Positions 1 to 4,259 of a DNA stretch of 5,051 nucleotides are shown here, one piece after another. Position 1 is the first letter of the stretch. Every line of letters begins with the position of its first letter. Origin of the DNA: Chloroflexota bacterium. GTDB lineage: Bacteria > Chloroflexota > Dehalococcoidia > SM23-28-2 > RBG-16-64-32. The stretch lies in NCBI GenBank assembly GCA_016190405.1, contig JACPQO010000131.1, positions 1-5,051 of the forward strand, read 5' to 3'. Below the pieces are notes generated by a model, which saw only the letters and a list, made by a program, of their open reading frames with translations, had not been told where the DNA came from and ran no database searches. A program made the position numbers and the translations under genes.

Positions 1-1638
1 ACCAACTACGTCATGCTGGAGCTGGGCCAGCCCCTGCACGCCTTCGACTGCGACAAGCTCCGCCGGGGCCAGGTCGTGGTGCGCCGAGCCGGGCCCGGCG
101 AAAAGCTCCTCCTCCTCGATGGCAGCGAGCGCGAGCTGTCGCCGGACATGCTGCTCATCGCCGGCAGCGACCGCCCGTTAGCGGTGGCCGGCGTCATGGG
201 CGGTCTGGACAGCGAGGTGGACCTGCGCACCACCACGGTGCTCCTGGAGTCGGCGAACTTCCGGGCGGCCAGCATCCGGCGCACCAGCCAGGCCCTGAAG
301 GTCCGCAGCGACGCCTCCGTGCGCTTCGAAAAGGGCCTCAGCCCCCTGCTGCCGCCCATAGCCGCGCAGCGGGCGGTTAAGTTGATAGGGGAGCTGTGCG
401 GAGGCCGCGTCGCCCAGGGCCTGGTCGATGCCTTTCCCGGCAAACAGAAGGAGCTGCGGGTCACGCTGACGCAGGAGCGGCTCCACCGCATCCTGGGGAT
501 TGAAGTGCCAACGGCCCAGGTGAGACAGGTCCTCTCCTCGCTGGGATTCGGTTGCCGCTGGGTGCCCCCGGACCGCTACGTCGTCCGCGTACCGTACTGG
601 CGCACCGACGTCACCATCGCCGACGACGTCATCGAAGAAGTGGCCCGCATCGTTGGTTACGACCAGCTCCCCACTACGCTCCTCCGCGGGGAACTGCCGC
701 CCGCCTGGCCGCAGCCGCGCTACCGGCTGCGGGAGCGTGTGCGCGACATTCTCGCTTCGGGGGGCCTGCAAGAGACCCTCAGCTACTCGCTCACCAGCCT
801 GGACACCCTGGCCAAGGTGCTGGACCCGGAGGAGCTGGCCACTAACCGGCCTCTGCGCATCGCCAACCCCATGAGCCGTGAGCTAGAGTACGCCCGCACG
901 ACACTGCGGGCTTCCCTCCTGGAGAGCTTGGCCGCTAACGTTAGGGACACTACGGGCCTCATTGCCCTGTTCGAGGCTGCCCGCGTCTACCTGCCCCAGC
1001 CTGACGACCTGCCACAGGAGATCGAGACCGTCTGTGCCGTCCTCAGCGGCCGCCACGCCGATCGCTGGGGCCAGCCTGCGGGCGAGCCCGCTAGCCTCTA
1101 CGACGCCAAGGCCCACCTGGAGCGACTCCTCCAGGAACTGCGGGTGCGGGCGGAGTACGAGCAGGTGGTGGATTACGCTTATCTGCCGGGCCGCACCGCC
1201 GCCGTCCTGGCCGGCGGGCAGCGCCTCGGACTCCTGGGCCAGGTCCATCCCCGCGTCGCCGCCGCCTTCGACATCCAGACCGGCGTCGCCATGTTCGAGC
1301 TGGACCTGGACGCCCTGCTGGCCCACGTCCCGGAGGCCGTTCACTACCGTCCCGCCCCCCCCTTCCCATCTCTGGAGGAGGACCTGGCCGTCATCGTCCC
1401 CGAGGATGTCCCGGCCGCGCGCGTCCGCGCTGTTATCGAAAGCTTCTCTCTGGTGTGGGCCGCCTCCGTCTTCGACGTCTACACGGGGCCGCCGGTGCCC
1501 GCTGGCCGGAAGTCCCTGGCTTTCTCCATCTCTTTCCAGGCCCCGGACCATACCCTCACCGACGCCGAAGTCGGCCGCCAGCGCCAGCGCATCATCGAGC
1601 GCTTGAAGCGGGAACTAGGCGCCGAACCGCGGGGCTAA
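1..1638 (+). CDS. pheT: Phenylalanyl-tRNA synthetase beta subunit (3' part; 5' end outside window)
   Basis: Beta chain of the (alpha-beta)2 enzyme that charges tRNA-Phe in the cytoplasm. The frame is open from base 1 ([16 protein letters not shown]), so the ATG at 13 is internal. The 545 residues seen compare with about 800 for the family, so roughly 250 N-terminal residues are missing. Domains in order, fragment numbering: B3/B4 editing module at about 1-150, with the conserved [12 protein letters not shown]5 at about 151-230, with [25 protein letters not shown] residues; the catalytic-like core at about 240-440; and the C-terminal anticodon-binding (FDX-ACB) domain at about 447-545, with FDVYTG, GRKSLAF and DHTLTDAEV. 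The C-terminus is complete (TAA at 1636-1638). One oddity: the usual R-D before L-A in FDX-ACB is replaced by E-E-D. pheS is expected upstream, outside the window. The gene faces the infC operon. The identification is firm. Confidence 0.97.
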   Translation, partial: TNYVMLELGQPLHAFDCDKLRRGQVVVRRAGPGEKLLLLDGSERELSPDMLLIAGSDRPLAVAGVMGGLDSEVDLRTTTVLLESANFRAASIRRTSQALKVRSDASVRFEKGLSPLLPPIAAQRAVKLIGELCGGRVAQGLVDAFPGKQKELRVTLTQERLHRILGIEVPTAQVRQVLSSLGFGCRWVPPDRYVVRVPYWRTDVTIADDVIEEVARIVGYDQLPTTLLRGELPPAWPQPRYRLRERVRDILASGGLQETLSYSLTSLDTLAKVLDPEELATNRPLRIANPMSRELEYARTTLRASLLESLAANVRDTTGLIALFEAARVYLPQPDDLPQEIETVCAVLSGRHADRWGQPAGEPASLYDAKAHLERLLQELRVRAEYEQVVDYAYLPGRTAAVLAGGQRLGLLGQVHPRVAAAFDIQTGVAMFELDLDALLAHVPEAVHYRPAPPFPSLEEDLAVIVPEDVPAARVRAVIESFSLVWAASVFDVYTGPPVPAGRKSLAFSISFQAPDHTLTDAEVGRQRQRIIERLKRELGAEPRG

Positions 1639-1659
1639 GCAGCCCCATCCGAGGTTCGG
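1622..1659 (+). terminator. Nested hairpin over the pheT stop codon, possible 3'-end structure
   Basis: The outer arms CCGAACC (1622-1628) and GGTTCGG (1653-1659) pair perfectly over 7 bp. Inside them GGGGCT (1631-1636) and AGCCCC (1641-1646) pair over 6 bp around the loop AAGC. The TAA stop (1636-1638) sits at the top of the inner stem and in its loop. No T-tract follows on the plus strand, so this is not a canonical intrinsic terminator; it could protect the mRNA 3' end. An alternative stem, GTTCG (1654-1658) with CGAAC (1662-1666), competes with the outer arm. The structure is read directly from the sequence; the role is inferred. Confidence 0.45.
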
Positions 1660-1676
1660 ATCGAACACGGCGAAGG

Positions 1677-1688
1677 CCAAACGTTTGG
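1677..1688. repeat. Perfect 12-bp palindrome CCAAACGTTTGG
   Basis: The sequence equals its own reverse complement over 12 bp, 39 bases past the pheT stop. It could be a binding site for a dimeric protein or part of the repeat-rich junction. Nothing nearby shows that it is an operator: both flanking genes end here, so it is not in a promoter position. The palindrome is certain; the function is unknown. Confidence 0.4.
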
Positions 1689-1736
1689 TCATTAGGCAGT
1701 TGGTGGCGTGTGGCTCCACGAGTAGGTGCGGGGATC

Positions 1737-1760
1737 CGTTCGTCCTGAGCTTGTCGAAGG
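1737..1760. repeat. Short interspersed repeat, copy 1 (CCTGAGCTTGTCGAAGG core)
   Basis: The core CCTGAGC-TTGT-CGAAGG (1744-1760) is preceded by CGTTCGT. When translated by chance this element gives the peptides VLSLSKG (plus strand) and FDKLRTNG (minus strand), which I recognise as a recurrent artefact of a dispersed intergenic repeat in many bacterial genomes, often in environmental assemblies. TTCG (1739-1742) and CGAA (1755-1758) are inverted around the centre, so the unit can form a small hairpin. The family resemblance rests on memory; the copy number in this genome cannot be judged from the window. Confidence 0.65.
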
Positions 1761-1769
1761 GCACGCATC

Positions 1770-1838
1770 GGCGTTCCAACTCTGGTGCGAACCCTGAGCG
1801 CCGCCGAAGGGTGAGCCCCCGACGACCGGAGGAACGCC
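1770..1838. repeat. Inverted repeat enclosing interspersed repeat copy 2
   Basis: The arms GGCGTTCC (1770-1777) and GGAACGCC (1831-1838) pair perfectly over 8 bp. Between them lies CCTGAGC-GCCGC-CGAAGG (1793-1810), which has the same two arms as the copy at 1744-1760 but a different, one-base-longer centre. ACCCT (1791-1795) and AGGGT (1808-1812) close it as a hairpin. The whole is a hairpin nested in an inverted repeat, starting ten bases after copy 1. It resembles a small palindromic interspersed element (REP- or MITE-like). No transposase is present, and no target-site duplication was found. Confidence 0.55.
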
Positions 1839-1964
1839 TCTCGGTGGACATCATCCCCCCTCGTCCCTGGGCGGCGATACGCCACTGATTCAGCAGTGAC
1901 GATAAGTCTGGCCTCCTTCTGTTTCCAGGCTTCGCTTCTAGCCCAGCCGTTCTGGGAGCTACTG

Positions 1965-1978
1965 CTGCCCGCCGGCAG
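1965..1978 (-). terminator. Weak hairpin just after the thioesterase stop
   Basis: CTGCC (1965-1969) and GGCAG (1974-1978) form a 5-bp GC-rich stem with a 4-base loop, five bases beyond the minus-strand stop at 1984-1986. No T-run follows in the minus direction, so it is at best a factor-dependent or 3'-protecting structure. A second weak stem (CCCAG 1942-1946 with CTGGG 1952-1956) lies a little further on. Confidence 0.25.
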
Positions 1979-1983
1979 ATGGG

Positions 1984-2352
1984 CTAGCGCCGCTCGAGCA
2001 CCATCTGGGTCTGGGTGACAACCGCCAGCAGTTGGCCATCGGGCCCCAGCACCCGCGTCTGCCAGACCATCGTACGCCGTCCACGATGCAGCGGCACACA
2101 TTGGGCGGCGATAGTCATGCCGGTTGTCGCCGCCGCGAAGAAATTCGTTTTGGACTCTAGCGTGGTCGTACCGGCGCCTGAAGGCAGGTTCAGCACCGTA
2201 GCCGCCGCTCCGGCCGTGTCGGCCAGCGCCATGATCACGCCCCCGTGGAGGACGCCCGGCACCGTGCATAGCTCGTCGCGAACCGTGAGTTCCGCCCGCA
2301 CGCGCTCCGCCGTCGCCTCAACCAGCCGGATGCCCAGGAGCCCGGGAAACAT
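1984..2352 (-). CDS. PaaI-family hotdog-fold acyl-CoA thioesterase
   Basis: A small hotdog-fold protein of the PaaI/4HBT group, predicted to hydrolyse an acyl-CoA thioester in the cytoplasm; the substrate cannot be named. The signature HGGVIMALADTAGA (residues 36-49) carries the HGG helix start and Asp45 in the PaaI catalytic position, where the YdiI/MenI branch has Glu. T-L-E-S-K-T-N-F (64-71) follows on the core strand. From the first ATG the product has 122 residues, short for the family (about 135-150). The same frame is open 25 codons upstream to the rplT stop and reads D-R-A-A-E-I-Q-A-F-V-A-G before the ATG, which resembles the missing N-terminal helix. No ATG, GTG or TTG lies there; a CTG at 2410-2412 would give 142 residues. 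It follows rplT by 75 bases without a visible terminator, so co-transcription is likely. Family is sure, start is not. Confidence 0.88.
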   Translation of the reverse strand: MFPGLLGIRLVEATAERVRAELTVRDELCTVPGVLHGGVIMALADTAGAAATVLNLPSGAGTTTLESKTNFFAAATTGMTIAAQCVPLHRGRRTMVWQTRVLGPDGQLLAVVTQTQMVLERR

Positions 2353-2427
2353 GCCGGCGACGAAGGCCTGTATCTCGGCCGCTCGATCGTTTTGGACGCG
2401 TCTCTCCGCCAGGGAAGGCCGCGGATT

Positions 2428-2784
2428 CTAGGCCAGCGCCGCCTTGGCAGTCTCCGCCAGCCTGGCGAAGGCGGGCGCATCGCGCACGGCCAGGTCCGCC
2501 AGCACCTTGCGGTCCATCTCCACACTGGCCTTGTTCAGGCCGTCCATCAGCCTGGAATAGCTGAGCCCGTGCAACCGGGCCGCGGCGTTGATACGGGCGA
2601 TCCAAAGCTGGCGGAACTGTCCCTTCCGGTCTCGGCGGTGCTCGTAGGCGTACTGGAGGGCGTGCATAACCGATTCGTTGGCCTGGCGGAACAGCCGGTG
2701 GCGGGCGCCGCGGTGCCCCTTCGCCAGCTTGAGGACCTTCTTGTGCCTTCTGCGCGTAACCGAACCGCCCTTTACCCTCGCCAA
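2428..2784 (-). CDS. rplT: 50S ribosomal protein L20
   Basis: L20 binds 23S rRNA and is required early in assembly of the large subunit; in several bacteria it also represses its own operon. The 118 residues match the usual length and sequence: the basic N-terminal helix M-A-R-V-K-G-G with [16 protein letters not shown], then the globular part with [21 protein letters not shown] and MDGL at the helix. The start codon is TTG (2782-2784). It is supported by a perfect AGGAGG at 2795-2790 with 5-base spacing and by the conserved M-A-R-V start of the family. The gene begins 11 bases after the rpmI stop, and the Shine-Dalgarno directly abuts that stop, so translation is probably coupled. It ends with TAG, which is also the stop bounding the thioesterase frame upstream. 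Confidence 0.97.
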   Translation of the reverse strand: MARVKGGSVTRRRHKKVLKLAKGHRGARHRLFRQANESVMHALQYAYEHRRDRKGQFRQLWIARINAAARLHGLSYSRLMDGLNKASVEMDRKVLADLAVRDAPAFARLAETAKAALA

Positions 2785-2789
2785 CTCTC

Positions 2790-2795
2790 CCTCCT
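2790..2795 (-). promoter_or_regulatory. Perfect AGGAGG ribosome binding site deciding the rplT TTG start
   Basis: On the minus strand AGGAGG is followed by five bases (GAGAG) and TTG. It immediately follows the rpmI TAG (2796-2798), so a terminating ribosome covers it. The strong site may compensate for the weak start codon. Confidence 0.8.
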
Positions 2796-3005
2796 CTACC
2801 TACCCGCGTAGGGCATCAGCCGGCGCAGCCGCTTGACGTTGTGCGGGGAGACCGCCAGCTTCCCCTGAAACAGACGCAGGGTGCCGCCCCGCTTCTTCCG
2901 CCGCAGGTGATTGATGTGGCACTTCCGCATCAGGAGCTTCCCCTTGCCGCTTACGTAGAAGCGGCGCTTGCTCCCCGAATGAGTCTTGATTTTGTACTTA
3001 GCCAA
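2796..3005 (-). CDS. rpmI: 50S ribosomal protein L35
   Basis: Small, very basic large-subunit protein encoded between infC and rplT, as in most bacteria. The 69 residues include the family's [10 protein letters not shown] near the N-terminus, V-S-G-K-G-K-L in the first third, and [11 protein letters not shown] in the middle. The usual length is about 64-67, so this one is complete. The start is TTG (3003-3005), chosen because M-A-K-Y-K-I-K-T-H matches the family start and no ATG is available. The Shine-Dalgarno GGAGG/AGGAG at 3022-3016 sits 10-12 bases upstream, a rather long spacing, and lies directly after the infC stop. Gap to infC: 18 bases. Stop: TAG. Confidence 0.96.
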   Translation of the reverse strand: MAKYKIKTHSGSKRRFYVSGKGKLLMRKCHINHLRRKKRGGTLRLFQGKLAVSPHNVKRLRRLMPYAGR

Positions 3006-3023
3006 AGGTTCGTTGCTCCTCCC

Positions 3024-3659
3024 TTACCCCTGCTCCGCCTCGGCCACAAGGTCCTCCACGCCCGATTGCCCCTCGGGGACCGGCCCGCCGGCCTCCACCG
3101 GCGCGCCCTCCGGTGGCTGGTCGACCTCGGGCTTCGGCTTCGTCACCTTCTTGACCGTCGGCGTCAGGATGACGGTCAGGAAGCGTCCCTCCATGCCGGG
3201 AGATCTCTCCGGCGCCGCCGCCTCCGACAGCCGCTCCAGGGCCCGGCCCAGGACCTCCTGGCCGATCTCCGGATGCGACATTTCCCGCCCGCGGAACATC
3301 ACCGAAAGCTTTACCTTGTCCCCCTCCGCCAGCAGCCGCTCCACCGTGCGGATCTTCAGGTCCATGTCGTGCTGCCCGATGCGCGGCCGCATCCGCACCT
3401 CATGGATCATCGTGCCCCGCTGGTGCTTACGGGCGTCCCGCTCCTTCTTCGCCTGCTGGTACTTCCACTTCCCGTAGTCCAGTATCCGGCAGACGGGAGG
3501 GCTACCGTTGGGGTCAACCTCGACTAGGTCGAGCCCGGCCGTCCTGGCGGCGGTGAGGGCGTCCGCCAGGGACACGACCCCCACGTTCTCTCCGTTCGCC
3601 CCTATGACACGGACCTCTCTGGCCCGGATCCGTTCGTTAATGCGAAGCTCGCGGAGGAT
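3024..3659 (-). CDS. infC: Translation initiation factor IF-3, with probable ATC start
   Basis: IF3 binds the 30S subunit, prevents premature 50S joining and checks the start codon and initiator tRNA. The N-domain (about 1-75) includes R-I-N-E-R-I-R-A-R-E-V-R-V-I and CRILDYGKWKYQQ; then the basic linker helix KKERDARKHQ; then the C-domain (about 82-168) with HEVRMRPRIGQHD, LLAEGDKVKLSVMFRGREM and the E-G-R strand. From V26 (GTG, 3582-3584) the protein would lack the conserved N-terminus. The frame continues upstream to TAG at 3663-3665 with no ATG, GTG, TTG or CTG, so I start at ATC (3657-3659), 9 bases after GAGG (3672-3669). This gives 211 residues. ATT at 3639-3641 is the alternative, with poorer spacing and no good Shine-Dalgarno. 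The C-terminus has a Pro/Glu/Gly-rich tail of about 40 residues (about 172-211) beyond the usual 170-180. First gene of infC-rpmI-rplT. Confidence 0.96.
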   Translation of the reverse strand: MLRELRINERIRAREVRVIGANGENVGVVSLADALTAARTAGLDLVEVDPNGSPPVCRILDYGKWKYQQAKKERDARKHQRGTMIHEVRMRPRIGQHDMDLKIRTVERLLAEGDKVKLSVMFRGREMSHPEIGQEVLGRALERLSEAAAPERSPGMEGRFLTVILTPTVKKVTKPKPEVDQPPEGAPVEAGGPVPEGQSGVEDLVAEAEQG

Positions 3660-3666
3660 AGGCTAA

Positions 3667-3675
3667 CCCCTCTTA
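3667..3675 (-). promoter_or_regulatory. Ribosome binding site for infC
   Basis: On the minus strand TAAGAGGGG ends eight bases (7-9 depending on alignment) before ATC at 3659-3657. It is the only purine-rich Shine-Dalgarno-like stretch in the short leader, and it favours the ATC start over the ATT further in. It lies just upstream of the in-frame TAG at 3663-3665. Confidence 0.6.
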
Positions 3676-3706
3676 GTGAACGACGCTGCCGCCACGATTA
3701 CCTGCG

Positions 3707-3735
3707 AATATAACACAACGGCAGGGCTTCTTCAA
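3707..3735 (-). promoter_or_regulatory. Sigma-70-type promoter for infC-rpmI-rplT(-thioesterase)
   Basis: On the minus strand TTGAAG (3735-3730, four of six matches to TTGACA) is followed by exactly 17 bases and TATATT (3712-3707, five of six to TATAAT). The -10 box is preceded by TG one base upstream, an extended -10. This AT-rich stretch is conspicuous in a GC-rich window. The -35 box overlaps the TGA stop of the carrier gene (3732-3734). Transcription would begin near 3700, giving a leader of about 40 bases, too short for the long L20-binding leader known from Bacillus subtilis. CTGCCG (3686-3691) and CGGCAG (3719-3724) form a 6-bp inverted repeat around the -10 box, possibly by chance. 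Motifs are seen; activity is inferred. Confidence 0.7.
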
Positions 3736-4259
3736 CGCTGCGACAGCAGCAACAGCGACGACCCTTGCTCGACCCGCTGCCCCTTCTTCACGTACACCTC
3801 TCCTACCGTCCCCGAGCGCTGGGCGCGCAGCTCGTTGTTCATCTTCATCGCCTCGATCACTATCAGCACGGCCCCCTCGCTCACCTCGTCGCCAGGCCCC
3901 ACGTACAGCTCCAGGACGACCCCCGTCATGGGCGACAGGACGACCCAGCCGCCGGCTTCCTCCCGCTCCGCAACCTGCGGGCCCGAGGGCACCGGCTGGG
4001 GCCGACGCCCCCGCGCCCCCACTGCCACCGGGTAACGGTCCCAGCCGATGACGATATCGTAGCCCTCAGCCCGCTCCACTGCGAACAGCTCGTACGGGTG
4101 GTCATCGATGAGCAGCGCGTACAGGGAAGTCTTGCCCACCTGCTCCAGCCTGGCCTTCCGCCACTCCCCGTCCACCTTCGCCCGCAGGCCGCCCTCCCCT
4201 TCCTCGATCTCGATCTCCTTGAGCTCGTAGCCCAGCCGCACTAGGTACCGTTCCCCCAC
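3732..4259 (-). CDS. Biotin carboxyl carrier subunit of an acyl-CoA carboxylase
   Basis: Carries the biotin that is carboxylated by the biotin carboxylase encoded upstream and delivers CO2 to a carboxyltransferase not in the window. The C-terminal biotinyl domain (about 104-174) has the P-M-x-G strand (SPMTGVV, 109-115) and the motif EAMKM with biotin-accepting Lys139, about 36 residues from the end as usual. The N-terminal part (about 1-80) is a beta-rich region, L-V-R-L-G-Y-E-L-K-E-I-E-I, then LYALLIDDHPYELF. It looks like the linking domain of three-domain acyl-CoA carboxylase alpha chains, here on a separate polypeptide. The likely start is GTG at 4257-4259, five bases after GGAGG (4269-4265), giving 175 residues; GTG at 4263-4265 is an alternative. 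It overlaps the carboxylase gene by 19 bases in a -1 relation. A frameshifted single gene cannot be fully excluded. Confidence 0.88.
   Translation of the reverse strand: MGERYLVRLGYELKEIEIEEGEGGLRAKVDGEWRKARLEQVGKTSLYALLIDDHPYELFAVERAEGYDIVIGWDRYPVAVGARGRRPQPVPSGPQVAEREEAGGWVVLSPMTGVVLELYVGPGDEVSEGAVLIVIEAMKMNNELRAQRSGTVGEVYVKKGQRVEQGSSLLLLSQR

Larger units (their letters stand above)
1639..1983. other. Gene-free convergent intergenic region rich in inverted repeats
   Basis: These 345 bases separate the 3' ends of pheT (plus) and the thioesterase gene (minus). I see no convincing coding region. The open frames on both strands have Arg/Pro/Ser-rich translations without family resemblance, and one runs back over the pheT end. 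The region instead holds a perfect 12-bp palindrome CCAAACGTTTGG (1677-1688), two copies of a short interspersed repeat (1744-1760 and 1793-1810), an 8-bp inverted repeat enclosing the second copy (1770-1838), and small hairpins at 1883-1898 (CACTG/CAGTG) and 1965-1978 (CTGCC/GGCAG). No T-tract terminator is visible for either gene. Confidence 0.75.

Noticed and set aside
1651..1670. GGTTCGGATCGAAC resembling a tRNA T-arm
   Set aside because: The stem and loop lengths do not match a T-arm, and no acceptor stem or anticodon arm can be built around it on either strand.
1615..1854. Minus-strand 79-codon open frame across the intergenic region, containing FDKLRTNG and LAFAVFDPNLGWG
   Set aside because: It runs into the pheT 3' end on the opposite strand, and its translation contains the artefact peptide of the interspersed repeat. 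There is no family resemblance and the composition is Arg-rich, so it is treated as a chance frame.
1685..1888. Plus-strand open frame in the intergenic region containing VLSLSKG
   Set aside because: It is the other reading of the same repeat. It has no good start signal and no recognisable domain.
1868..2113. 12-base direct repeat TGGGCGGCGATA at 1868-1879 and 2102-2113
   Set aside because: The second copy lies in the thioesterase coding sequence (codons for T-I-A-A-Q). One such match is expected by chance in 5 kb of GC-rich DNA, so it is not evidence of a duplication or attachment site.
2428..3659. Possible L20 operator or pseudoknot inside infC-rpmI
   Set aside because: By eye I could not find a convincing mimic of the 23S rRNA L20 site; a structure search would be needed, so it is not listed as a feature.
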